From contig CAMZMU010000034.1 in NCBI GenBank assembly GCA_947311845.1, positions 83,072,079 through 83,136,078 of the forward strand: DNA of 64,000 nucleotides, read 5' to 3'. Under the pieces are notes generated by a model that was not told where the DNA came from, did no database searches, and was given only the letters and a program-made list of their open reading frames with translations. The translations under genes and the position numbers were made by a program. Below are positions 47,650 through 58,763 of the stretch, in pieces. The stretch's first letter is position 1. Each line of letters opens with the position of its first letter. Source of the DNA: Poa pratensis. Lineage: Eukaryota > Streptophyta > Magnoliopsida > Poales > Poaceae.

Positions 47650-50177
47650 GTACACGCCCTGCTACTACGGGCAAACAAGTCGGATCTCGCAAGCGTGCAT
47701 AGACCGGTACCCCGAATACCGGGACCTCCACATCCTCAGACCAAGCAGCGCCGAAAGCGAAGCGGCAGAAGAAAGGAGCGGTTAAGCCGCCATGGGTCAA
47801 TAAGATAGCGCCAGTTTCTCAAGGGTAAGATGCTCTATGCCGACATACCATTGTTTTTCTTTCTCCCTTTAACCGAGATGACATTACCCCGAGGTAACAT
47901 CTCTTCTTGTTTCAATGCAGTGCCGCCCTCGAGGTCAACCAGAGCGCATCCTCCATGCGCTCACCCCTTCCGACTGCAGCGGAGCCTCGGTCAACTGACT
48001 CCGGGGTACACAAAACCCCGGACGTCATACTGCTGCCGGCTTCTGATGCCGCATTTGGAGGAGGCCAAAGCACTCCCGAGGTCGTGGTCCTCGACCGGGA
48101 TGTTGGCTCCTGTGCCCCCACCGTGGACTCCGACATTCCGCGGACCTACACTCCGGTAGCACCGGACCCACAGCAACCATCACCACAACAACAGCAACAA
48201 CAACAACAACAGCAGCAGCAACCGCAGCAACAGCAGCAGCAACAACAGCATCAACAAAAGCAACAACCACAGCCGCAGCAGCCATCGCCACCACCGACAT
48301 CTCCCACACCTGCATCCCAGAAGGCAGCCACAGTGCCAAATCCGGTGCCAAGCCAATTGGCCACCAGAAAACTGCCGCTTATCCCGGATAAGCAATTGGT
48401 GGTGACTCCAACCCACTCCCCGAGCTACCAGCAGTTAGTTGCCAGAGCCGGCACAGCTATGTCGGAGCTTCCTCAGCTGCACACTCAAAGCGGCAACAGC
48501 CTGGGTTCGGTGGGGCACTATAACATGGATTGGAATGCCGCTGATACCAGCGAGGTTTCCTCCCCTAACCCGGTTGGCCCAAGCCAGGTTGCGCAGTCCA
48601 TACACGCGCTGCAAGTTGCAGTCCTCAATGCCAGCAAGATCACCGAGGTAAACCTTCCTCAACTCAGTTCTTTTCTCTTTCTTAACAGAACATATATATA
48701 CTATCCCCAGTCCCCGAGATTCGGGTCGAGTGATTTAAGCTCGACCGAGTAAAGACCACTCGGCGTGAATCTTCCCAAAAATTCAACATTCATCCCACTT
48801 CAAAAAACTTCGATATCCAGTCCCCGAGATTCATGTCGAGTTTACTCGGCATGAATCTTCACAAATTTCCGACATGCAGTCCCCGAGACTCATGACAAGC
48901 TTATCCGGTGTGAAACCTCACACTTTTCCGACATATTTTCTCTTTTCAGGATTGCACCAACACGCGGACCGAGGTGTTCAAGAAGCTACTCTTGGAGCAC
49001 AGGAAACTCCGGACCTCCCACAAGCAGCTTCAGGATGTGCTGAAGAACAAGGACTCCGCGCACGCCACTGCTCTCCAGAAGGAACGAGACGAAGTGTCTC
49101 GGCTTCAGAAGGAACTTGCTCGGGTCCAGGGCGAGAAGACCGACATTGAGAAGGCCCTGATGCAGAAGGAGGAAGCTGCGCAGAAGCACAAGGAAACCCT
49201 CGAGGCGACCGATGTTCGCGCTACCTCGGCACAAGGAGAACTGGATGCCCTCAAGGCAAAATGCGACACCTGGCTGGGCGAGCTCACCCGGCTTAACAAG
49301 GAGATGGACAGTAAGTTTCCTTTGTCCTTTCTTTTTGTTTCCACTGCTTGTACCGACATTAACTATATGCCGGTATATAACTCAATTCGGTGATAGCTTT
49401 TTATCCTCAGATCACTTCTCCCATTCCAAGGCCGCTGCAGTCAACACTGCCCGCAGGGCACGAGCAAAAAGAGCAGAGGCTGGCCCAATCCCGGAGGAAT
49501 GGGACATTGAGGATCACCTGACGGCCCTGGGTGCTCGCATTTCTCCTCTGAAGGCCATTGGTACTGAACTCCTTGATGCTGGTATCCGGGTTTACCGGGT
49601 TTTATGGCCAAATTCCGAGATTCCAGCTTCCATCTCCGAGTTGTCCAAGTGCCTGTCAGCTGCCGAGACAAGGCTCCGAGAGTGGAGATCCTCCTCAGCC
49701 CGCGCCGGTGCAGATCAAGCTCTGACCTTCGTGCTCTCTTGGTACGAGTCAATCAACCATGATGGCGTGCGGTCCTTGCGCCAAGGCTCAAAATGGACTT
49801 CAGATCCGACACTTATCGCAAGCCGCAAGGAGGCAGCCTCCTTCATGGCTGGCTACGCTCCCACCCGACACTTCCTTCCTGGTCCAGCCTACTCGGAGGA
49901 TGAAGAAGATGACGAGGATGATGAAGAGGGTGAAGACGAGGAAGATGACGTCGATGAGGAGATCGAGGTCGAAGCTCCCGATACTGCCACTGTCGGAGCA
50001 ACCGACACTGCTGCTGCCGGAGCAACCGACACTGCTGCTGCCGGAGCTACCGACACTTCTGAGAAGCCGGTATCCGACACCTCGGTCGAGCCTTCAACCG
50101 AGATATCTCCTGAAGCTCGCACCGCTCCCACTGCTCCGAGCTCCTCCGAGGCACTGCCTAAACTTATCACAAGTTGA

Positions 50178-50766
50178 ACCATTAAATCCCCGGAATGCCG
50201 GGTGCAGATGTATATACTTTTAAGTATTTCGCAGTGCTACTCTCATTATGCTAGTTTCAACAAGACAGGCTCTATGCCGGATCACTTTGCACCAAGTCCC
50301 CGAGTTTACTTTCTTGTTTACTATACTTAGTAATCTCTGCTCTTGTCTACCATTTGGCGTTCGACAGTCGAGTCACAAGATCAAATTATAGCATACAATA
50401 CTTGTAAATTTTGAGGTAAGGTTTAGAGTCATCCGACACAAAGAAAAGGAAAGAAAAACCGGGTTAGTAAACGACATATGTCGGATCTTTTTAGGACCGA
50501 GTCCCCGAGTCCATTTTCATGTTTACCATATACCATAACCTCTGCTCTTGACTGCCATTTCGGCGTTCGTCAGTCGAGTCACAAGATCACAACAAAATAG
50601 CATACATTACTTGAACTTTGAAACGAGGTCTCAAAATCATCCGACATATGAACAACATAGATAAAACAGAGATAAAACACATGCATATGGAAAGGCAGTC
50701 CCCGAGTTTCTTTTCGGAGTGCCGGCATTTTATTCAAAGGAAAACCGAGATACATACATTGCGCCC
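50178..50766. repeat. Spacer between the two convergent genes of the Tat element, with direct repeats
   Basis: Two diverged copies of about 205-210 bases: GTCCCCGAGTTTACTTTC at about 50297 and GTCCCCGAGTCCATTTTC at about 50501. Both continue with ATCAC/AACCTCTGCTCTTG, GGCGTTCG, CAGTCGAGTCACAAGATCA and AGCATACA. The same AGTCCCCGAG word recurs in the intron 48648-48949 and at 52110-52140. Poly(A) sites of both genes should lie here. Confidence 0.6.
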
Positions 50767-52091
50767 TTATGAGTAAAAGGGTCGAAGTAGAGCTACATTC
50801 CAGGGTCTTTTGGTCTCCTCTCCGGATTTGTCCATTACATTTTTCCTCGGTGCCTGCGCATCTATAAGATAGTATGAATCATTGTGCAGAGCCTTGCTCA
50901 CAATGAATGGTCCCTCCCATGGAGGTGACAATTTGTGTCGGCCTTTACTGCGTTGCACTAGCCTCAGCACCAAATCTCCCTCTCGGAATACCCGAGGGCT
51001 GATCTTCCGGCTATGATAGCGTCGGAGATTTTGCTGATATACAGCTGACCGAGATAAGGTCAGTTCTCGTGCTTCTTCGAGCAAATCAACATCATTTTCC
51101 CGAGCTTCTTTTGCCTCGGTTTCAGTGTACAGCGCCACTCTCGGCGAGTCATACTCCATGTCGGTCGGCAAGACCGCTTCTGCTCCATAGACCAGAAAAA
51201 TGGCGTATAGCCAGTTGAACGATTCGGTGTGGTCCTTAGACCCCACAATACTGCTGGTATCTCCTCTATCCAGCATCCCGGAGTTCGCAACAGTGGTTCA
51301 ATCAACCGGGCTTTGATACCGGCCAATACCAACGCATTTGCTCTTTCCACTTGCCCATTTGCCTCTGGGTGTGCCACCGAGGCTATGTCCAACCGAATTC
51401 TTTTTTCCGCACAGAACCGAGCAAACTCTCCCACAGCAAAGTTTGTGCCATTATCCGAGATAATGCTATGGGGGTAACCATATCTCAAAATGATGTCCTT
51501 CAAAAAGGACACAGCTGTGTGACCATCACACTTCCTGATTGGCTTCACCTCGATCCATTTGGTGAACTTGTCCACCATCACCAGCATATGAGTCATGTTA
51601 CCTCGGGCTGGCCTGAACTCTCCCACCATATCCAGACACCAAACTGCAAAGGGCCAAGTGATTGGAATTGTCTTGAGTGCCGAGGCTGGCAGGTGGATCT
51701 TCTTAGCAAATCTCTGACATCCCTCACACTTTCGGACGATATCTTCTGCCTGATTCAAAGCACTGGGCCAATAAAATCCATGCCGGAATACTTTAGCCAC
51801 CAAGGCTCTTGATGAAGCATGATGACCACACTCTCCCTGATGAATCTCCAGGAGCATCTCTTGCCCTTCCTGCGGCTCGACACAGCGCTGCAGTACCTCG
51901 GTCACACTTCTCTTGTATAACTCCTGGTTGATGATGGTGTATGCCTTGGATCTTCTTTGCACTTGCCTGGCCTCAACTTCATTACTTGGCAAACTCCCGT
52001 CCATCATATACGCCATTATTGGTTGTGCCCACTCCGGCACAGGACGCACAGGAAAGACCGGATCATCCACCTCCATGAGATCAACCGACAT
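50767..52091 (-). pseudogene. Integrase of the Tat element, one frameshift
   Basis: 52091-51060 carries the HHCC zinc finger (EIHQGECGHH ... CEGCQRFAKK) and the DDE core: CLDMVGEF, IISDNGTNF, and GQVERAN. It shifts frame near 51200. The C-terminal part continues in 51276-50767 (YGAEAVLPTDMEYDSPRV, GDLVLRLVQRSKGRHKLSPP, WEGPFIV), ending near 50767. Integrase inserts the cDNA and makes the 5-bp target duplication seen at the element ends. It is convergent with the opposite-strand gene that ends at 50177. Confidence 0.92.
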
Positions 52092-52785
52092 TGCTTCTCC
52101 GACATTGAGTCAGTCCCCGAGTTCTGCCAAGCAGTCCCCGGGTTCTCCCAAATGCATCCGACATCCATGTCCATGGGCACAGCATCAGATTCCGGTTTTG
52201 CCGGGATAAAGATTGACTCGGACTCGGGAGATGGTTTGATTGATGGCTTCCTCAAATGCTCCAAGGATATGCCGGGTGGAATTGGATCCCGAGATGAGCC
52301 CAGCTTGGACAATACGTCGGCAGCTTCATTTTCCTCCCGAGGTATATGCTTGAACTCGCACCCTTCAAAGAATCCCGAGATCTTCTGGACATGAAACCGA
52401 AATAACGCCATATTGGCGTCCAAAGCGTCCCAATTTCCCGAGACTTGCTGCACTACCAATTCGAATCCCCGAAACATTCAATTCGGCGAATTCCTATTTC
52501 CTTGGCCACATTGAGCCCATGGACCAGTGCTTCATACTCGGCCACATTGTTAGATGCTGCAAAATGAATCTGCAGTACATATCTCAGCTGATCCGCTTTG
52601 GCGAGGTAAGAACTACTCCGGCCCAAACCAATCTTGGTCTTGGAACCATCAAAGTGCATCCTCCAGTAATTGGAGTCAGGCAGTGGTGGCTCATATTGCA
52701 TCTCGGCCCAATCTACCAAGAAATCCGGCAATGCCTGAGACTTAATGGCATCTCTTCTTTCATAGTGAGGAGTGTAAGGGGACAC
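52016..52785 (-). pseudogene. Archaeal-type RNase H of the Tat element
   Basis: 52785-52453 reads YWRMHFDGSKTKIGLG, AASNNVAEYEALVHGL and IRRIECFGDSN; after a one-base shift 52477-52016 continues with LVVQQVSGNWDA and IPREENEAADVLSKLGS. The acidic residues of DGS, AEYEAL, GDS and EAAD form an RNase H catalytic set. A second RNase H between RT and integrase is the defining trait of the Tat/Ogre clade. Confidence 0.85.
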
Positions 52786-52802
52786 CTCGATGGCCCACTT
52801 GG

Positions 52803-54022
52803 CTATCGGCCAGTTGCATCTTTACACCCAATGATCTCCGAGATAGGAGCCTCACATACCACAGTGATTGAATGCTCTTGGAAGTAATGTTTCAACTTCT
52901 TAGCAGCCAGATAGACACCATATGTCATCTTCTGGTAGTGAGGATAGTTCTGCTTGGATAACGAGATCACCTCGCTCAAATAATATACCGGCCTCTGCAC
53001 AGTTTTGCCCTCTTCTTCTCGCTCCACCACCACTACAACACTCACAACTCGGTTTGTGGCTGCAATGTAGAGCAACATCGGCTCTTTGGGTAATGGTGAG
53101 GCCAGTATCGGCGCAGTTGCCAGCATCTTTTTTAACTCGGTGAACGCCGCATCTGCTTGCGGGGTCCACACGAAGTGGGTGGTTTTCTTCATGAGCTGAT
53201 ACAAAGGCAATGCCTTTTCTCCCAACCTGCTAACAAACCGACTTAAGGATGCCAAACATCCGGTGAATTTCTGCACGTCCTTGAGACATGTCGGTAACCT
53301 CATGCTTTCAATAGCACGGATTTTTGTCGGGTTTACCTCGATACCTCGGCTTGACACAAGGAAACCGAGTAGTTTGCCTGCCGGCACACCGAATGTACAT
53401 TTATCCGGGTTAAGTTTCATCCGGTATTTTCTCAAGTTTATGAATGTCTCTGAGATCATCAATCAGAGTGGATTTATCTTTAGTTTTATGACGACATCGT
53501 CGACATACACCTGCACATTTTTGCCTATTTGCTCATGCAAACATTTCTGCATACATCTCTGATAAGTAGCACCGGCATTTCTCAAGCCAAATGTCATGAC
53601 ACGATAGCAATAAGCCCCATAAGGGGTAATAAAAGCAGTTTTCAATTGATCAGCAGGGTTCAAAGGTATCTGGTGAAAACCAGAATACGCATCTACAAAG
53701 GATAACAGCTCACACCCGGCTGTAGAATCGATCACTTGATCAATCCGAGGCAGCGGGAATGGATCCTTAGGACATGCCTTGTTTAAGTTCGTGAAATCGA
53801 TACACATGCGCCACACCTTGGCCACCAAAGGTTCATCTTTTTCTTTTCCACCAGGACCGGGTTAGACAACCAGTCCGGGTGTAGCACCTCCATGATGAAA
53901 CCAGCCGCAAGCAACTTGGCCAGCTCATCACCCACCACTTTTCTCCTCTCATCCGAGAGACGCCGTGTCGGTTGCTTCACCGGTTTCATATCCGGTCTGA
54001 CGAACAAAGAGTGCTCAGCCAA
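52803..54022 (-). pseudogene. Reverse transcriptase and first RNase H of the Tat element
   Basis: 54022-53783 has the RT entry (RRLSDERRKVVGDELAKLLA, GFIMEVLHPDWLSNPVLVEKK). A frameshift near 53840-53830 leads to 53828-53463 with CIDFTNLNKACPKDPFPLP, SFVDAYSGFHQIPL and the catalytic YVDD (53507-53496). Another shift leads to 53462-52803 with the LGFLVSSRGIEVNP thumb and the RNase H-like block (FVWTPQADAAF, PVYYLSEV). The first RNase H lacks clear catalytic acidic residues, which is usual in the Tat group. Confidence 0.88.
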
Positions 54023-54218
54023 CTCCCTCGGAACACCTGGCAGGTCCTGATTGGACCATGCAAAGATATCCCGGTTCTCACGGAGGAAGTGACTGAGCTC
54101 GCCTTCCTATTTCTCCGTTAACCCGGTACCAATGATGACGTTGTGTCCGGAATGCCGGGTCAACTGATCTTCTTGGTCTCCTTTGGCACCTCGAAAGTTG
54201 CATTCTGCTCCGGGTTAC

Positions 54219-55671
54219 TCATACCCGGCATACCGAGTTGCGCGGACTGCGCCAGCGCCACCACTTCATGGATCTTTTCTTCTCTGCAGCAATGATCAAT
54301 GACTCGGCCAAGCACGATCCAGCCGAGGCACACTCCAGTGCACGCTTGTAATCACCCGAGATGGTGATGATGCCATTAGGACCTGGCATTTTCATCTTGA
54401 GGTAACCCACATGGGTTGATATCATGAACTTGGACAGCGCAGGCCTGCCGAGTAAAGCATGGTATGGACTTTCGAGGTCCACTACCTCAAACTGGATGCT
54501 CTCAGTTCGGCAGTTGTCCTTGGTGCCGAACAACACATCAACCCAAATTTGCCCATAGGTGCACATGAGACACCCGGCACTATGCCATGGAAGGTTGTGC
54601 TACTCGGTTGCAGCATGTTCACGAGATACCCATCTTCACCATGGTGTCTCGGTACATGATATTGATAGCACTCCCATTATCAATGAGAACCCGGGTGAAC
54701 CGGACATTGATGGTGGGTCCAAAGAATGTGGATCCACCAACAGAGCATAACCTCCCGGAGTTGGCATAACTCGGGGATGATCCCTTCTGCTCCAACTGAT
54801 CTTGCTCGGACCAGTGCATATACTTCGGCACTGCCGGCATAACTGCGTTCACCTCCAGTGCACGCCGATGCAGGCTCCGCTTGTCTGTTGGCTCGGTCAC
54901 AAAGACCACATAACTCTGATGAGCTTCTCTGTAATCTCCCTGAGGATACTCTCCTTGCCTACTGGGACCAGCATTGCCATTGTTGCCTCCGACACTCACT
55001 TGATTGACAGGTTTCGGAGCTGGAGGCCTCTGTGCCGGTGCATTCACGGGAATTGTGTTTGCTCCGGTGAGTGGTAATGCTTGCCTCTGTTGAGGATATG
55101 TCATTGGAGGCCTCTGAGGTGCTCCCATCTGATTTCCTCCGGAACCTCCACCTTCCTTCAAGGTGCGCTGATACCAGCTGCACTGCCGAGTTGAATGATT
55201 GGCCGGCCTTCGAGGATCATGCGTGTGATAGCTGCATGGCCCATCCAACATTGCCTCATAAGTTAACGGCTTCCTCGGGTCACTCCACGGTTTCTTCACA
55301 TCCTGGTTTTGGCCCCAAGCAGGGCCACTGGTCCTCTGACGCTGGCTAGCGCCGGCATCTGGCTGGCTTTGCTCTACTGCTGCAACTTGATTTGAGCCAT
55401 ACCGGTAATCCGGCTCTCTCCTCTTGTTGCCGAAGTCCTGGCGATCGTTCTGCCTGGCTGGCCCGGGTCTGTTATTCACCGGGTACCTTCTACTCGGTTC
55501 CACCGAGTTCAGCAAGGGTTGCATCGGATCACCCAGTGCATAGCTATCCGCAATCCGGATTGTCTCGGCCAGGTGGCCGGCATTTCCCTCTGCAACTTCT
55601 GCCAAGCATGGTGCCGTGTCGGCACCCCTGGGCAAACCAAGATATGGCCTGCGCCTCCACAACTCCTTCAC
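54219..55671 (-). pseudogene. gag tail and aspartic protease of the Tat element
   Basis: The frame 55671-54619 carries the end of gag, a Pro/Gln/Asn-rich linker, and the protease active-site motif FTRVLIDNGSAINIM (near 54690-54650), with Asp in D-N-G-S in place of the usual D-T/S-G. A frameshift follows. The second half of the protease (SPYHALLGRPALSKF, with the conserved LLGRP hairpin) lies in 54566-54219. It would release the mature Gag-Pol parts. Confidence 0.85.
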
Positions 55672-57243
55672 AGGAATTGCGAATAGTACTCCACCGGGTC
55701 AAGTAATCCCGGTCAGTTTCATCATTCCTCTGCTTGCACATGGCAAGCTGTTGAGGACGATTCGGTCTCTTGTATGTGCTGGAGAAGTTGCTAACAAATG
55801 CTTCTTCAAAGTCCAGCCAGCAATCAACACTGCCCTCTCGCAGGTTGTTCAGCCAGATCCGGGCTGGCCCTTCCAACATCTGCGGGATATATCTCACCGC
55901 CCATCGGCGGTTTCCTCCAGCAATATGCACTGCCGACACATAATCTGTCAGCCAGTCCTCGGCTTGGTGCTGCCGTCATACGTCTTCGCGCCTCGGTTCA
56001 ACTGAAAGTGCCGCACTGGTGGCTCCTCATGATCCGAGGTCCAAAGCAGGCAGGGCCAGGTGGGCCTTGCTCTTCCAGCATCTCGGACATGTAGATCTGT
56101 CCAACTTGTAACGTGCATCACTCGGAGACAACTGGCGATGTCCCAACCGAGATCCCAGCGGACCCTCATATCTCGGATACCCGGCTTTCTCCATAGCCGA
56201 GTTACCATCATCATAACGATCCACGGTCAACACCTCGTGGCTGCTGAACATGCTCACATATTGCTGCTGCCTCGGATACCGAGGTGGATGACCTCGGCCA
56301 CCGAGTTAACTATTCCGGCACTTGGATTGCCCGGACCGGGATTGCTCTTACCCCGGCCGGCACTGCCTGGCCCGACTAACTGTTTTCCGGCAAACCGGAT
56401 CATATGTCTCATTGCTTGTTTCTACCGGAGTTTACACTCCGGTCACGATCTCCACCGACATGCGGTGAGGAAGCTTGCCCCTAGATCTTTCACCGGCTGC
56501 CTTAGCCGAGTGAACAATCTGGGACCCACCTGCAACTGTGTCAGCCTTACGAAAGGCCTCATTCTGCCGGGTAGCCATAGCTACCACTCATTAACTCGGT
56601 CTTGCTGCCTACGGAGAGCTTCTCCGGATAAACCAGATAACTCGGCTCTTGCTGCCTCGGCAGCTCTAAGAGTCTTAGCAGGGGAACTATACTTCGGCTT
56701 TTCGACCGACAAGCGACTAGGAGTCTTACTGGAACTAGATCTACAATCTCTAGCAATCTCGGCATTGAGGTCTTTACCCCTCTTACGCACATCCTCTATG
56801 CGACTAGGGCGAGCAGCTACCGGGGTTAAACCATGTGCTTGGTTATACTCACGGAGGGTTATCCCGAACTCTCTCCGTACCTCGGCCATCGCGAGGGCCT
56901 CCTGAAGCAGATTCTGACGATGCAGCTCCAACTCGGCCTCCGTCAAGGCAGCATCTGTACCGGTAGCTACCGGCACAGCCAGCTTCTCGATCACATCATC
57001 GAGAGGAGCAGGTCTGACCGGCACATTGGATGTTTCGGCCTGGTCGCGGAGGTTCTCCCTCCTCTCCAGCGGCACTTTAGCAGATCTGGTGGTCTTGGCG
57101 GCAGGATTGTCGGCATCTCCTTCGCCGGGTTCTCCTCTACCGGCACCACCCGCGATGCCGGTCATCATGACCTCTGCGCAGCTCTCGGGGCGAGTGATAC
57201 GCCGGCCGCGAGCCGCACAGACAGCAGGAGGATCCTCAGCCAC
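55544..57243 (-). pseudogene. gag region of the Tat element, broken by frameshifts
   Basis: The open stretch 57243-56581 is a basic/acidic Gag N-terminal region (starting AEDPPAVCAARGRR, with the helix-like EAELELHRQNLLQEALAMAE). After a shifted middle, 55939-55544 holds the Retrotrans_gag core: GPARIWLNNL, WLDFEEAFVSNF, QLAMCKQRNDETDRDYLTRW. Gag packages the element RNA into virus-like particles. The frames are separated by several shifts. No zinc knuckle is obvious; the segment CSYHTHDPRRPANHSTRQC downstream (about 55245-55190) is the Cys/His region typical of this group. Confidence 0.85.
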
Positions 57244-57471
57244 AGCACCTGCTCCGGGTACTTGCAGACAAACTCGGTGGCGACGTAGATCTCGAACGTC
57301 CCGAAGAGGATGAGGCAGCCGTTCCTCGGCATCGGCCTGCTACCGAAGCAGCCCGCGTTGTCGTGATGAAGTTCAGCGAGCCGAGCCTGTGGACAAGGCC
57401 ACTGACCACGCGCTTGCCAGAGGCGATGATGGAACCCGTCGGATGAACACACCAGCCAGCGCCGCTGTCAG

Positions 57472-57490
57472 CCCCACGGTGGGCGCCAAC
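57472..57490 (-). other. Primer-binding site of the Tat element
   Basis: Directly inside the 5' LTR the minus strand reads GTTGGCGCCCACCGTGGGG. The TGGCGCC core is where minus-strand DNA synthesis would be primed by a tRNA. Confidence 0.75.
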
Positions 57491-58529
57491 TGTCGTGGTG
57501 GTATCACGGCAGATGCCATAGGATGGCTTATGTTGGGGCCGACGGACGCTGGTGGATCCGGGAGAGGGCTAGCGCGCTAAGAAGCGCACACAGAAAGGCA
57601 CACCAGCACAAGAACACACCACGATCTACCCAGGTTCGGGGCCCTCGTGAGGAGGTAACACCCCTACTCCTGCCTATCTCTCTGTATATACCTCGGTATC
57701 AAGTGTACAAGCTACTCCTTGAGCTGTATATCTCAACAATGGTGAAAAGCCCAGGGAAGAAGATGAAGCTACGGGGGAAATGAGTCTCAATGTCTCGTCT
57801 CTGGCCGTCCCTCACGCAGGAGGGGGCGAAGCCCTATTTATAGGCTAAACCGAGTTACGGGAGTACCCCTCTCGGTACACTGTAGCCATGCCAACGGGAT
57901 GTCATGATGTTACCCCTGACAGAGACAGGACGTGACATGCCATCCCCTGCAGCGCTACGGCACAGCTAGAATGTACCCTCTGCCAGGGACAGGACAGGGC
58001 ACGCCCACGCCTATCTCGTAGCCTTTATCCCGGATATCCCGTGGTCAGCGACTAGGCGAGATCTGTCACCTCGCCCCTCCTGCACGCTCCCGTGTCAGGC
58101 GCTTCCGTGCCAGACGCTCCCGTGCCAGACGGGATGTGACAGGAGCATTGACTTCAACCGACACAAGGCACCTCGCTGCTTTAATCCGGCATGGATATGC
58201 CGGATTCTTCTTCCTCGAGCTTCCCCTGCACATAACAGAAGACAAGAGGATACCGACATAGATATGTTGGTCAGCATATCTCGGATACCTTATCTCGGAT
58301 CCCTTATCTCGGAAAGCATAATAAGGTGAGTATACGTCGGTCATTACCATCCTCATAACTCGGCCTCCTCTGGGCTCGGGTTACCTCGGTTTGCTTATGT
58401 CGGTTTGCACCAACATCACACCTTGGTCATCTCTGCGGTCCAGGTATGTCTGCTTTCACTGTAACCTGGCCCACACCTGGGACCTTACTTATACCACACC
58501 ATGACCCTACCCGGGGGTAGCCCCCGACA
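57491..58529 (-). repeat. 5' LTR of the Tat element
   Basis: 1039 bp partner of 27594-28634, with TATAAATA at 57842-57835 on the minus strand as the likely promoter of the genomic RNA. Confidence 0.95.
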
Positions 58530-58763
58530 TAATTACATAAAAAATAAAGATTTTCAAAAGTCCAATCTGACTCTACACCGACAGCTTGCGCGAGGTGTAC
58601 GCCGAGGGTGGCCGTCGGCGTAGCTTCTCTACGCCGACGGCAAAAGTACGCCGAGGGCCACCACAACGGGCTGGCCGCGGCGGGGTCTACGCCGACGGCC
58701 CCGACAAAAATCCGTCGGCGTAGCCTCTGGCCGTCGGCGTATAGCCCCATTCCTGTAGTGATG

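Larger units (their letters stand above)
29906..50177 (+). pseudogene. Five-exon antisense gene of the Tat element (Transposase_28-type N-terminus), interrupted
   Basis: Plus-strand gene opposite to gag-pol. Exons: 29906-30832; 30944-31234 continuing at 47655-47824 across the inserted element; 47921-48647; 48950-49310; 49411-50177. All introns are GT-AG and the phases join without error, giving about 1080 codons. Exon 1 has the family pattern of the Pfam 'putative gypsy type transposon' domain (Transposase_28): SQAEIDWLVRTKRIPADV, HFERGFGLPASRFFRAF, EGYLGLWPTVELWAKYF. Exon 3 has a long Gln tract. Exon 4 is a coiled coil (ALQKERDEVSRLQKELARVQ). Exon 5 ends in an acidic run and three GATDT repeats. 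Two lesions: the 16.4 kb insertion in exon 2 and one in-frame TAG at 47700-47702 (codon about 422). The function of this family is unknown. Confidence 0.8.
27594..58529 (-). mobile_element. Tat-lineage Ty3/gypsy LTR retrotransposon, TSD TAATT
   Basis: Long terminal repeats at 57491-58529 (5', minus strand) and 27594-28634 (3'), flanked by TAATT on both sides (27589-27593, 58530-58534). Minus-strand order: LTR, PBS, gag, protease, RT, RNase H, a second archaeal-type RNase H, integrase, then a long 3' region with an opposite-strand gene, PPT, LTR. A second RNase H plus an antisense gene is the known hallmark of the Tat/Ogre/Grande group. Without its inserts it measures about 14.5 kb. The LTRs differ at about 13 places in 1.04 kb by eye. 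The pol frames carry frameshifts, so this copy is probably not autonomous now. Confidence 0.95.
25950..58760. mobile_element. Non-autonomous CACTA transposon (outer layer of the nest), TSD ATG
   Basis: The left terminus starts CACTACAAGAATGAGCC (25950); the right terminus, reverse-complemented, starts CACTACAGGAATGGGGC (58760). The inverted repeats match 28 of 31 bases through CTATACGCCGACGGC. ATG flanks both ends (25947-25949, 58761-58763), the 3-bp duplication expected of CACTA. Subterminal GCCGACGGC/GCCGTCGGC words are repeated many times in both arms (25970-26105, 58600-58740). Subtracting the retrotransposon at 27594-58529 and its 5-bp duplication leaves about 1.87 kb with no transposase, so it was a small element moved in trans. 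Confidence 0.95.

Noticed and set aside
47907..48752. Independent 281-residue gene with Gln tract
   Set aside because: Splice sites and phase show it is exon 3 of the antisense gene (47921-48647); the frame beyond 48647 is intron read-through.
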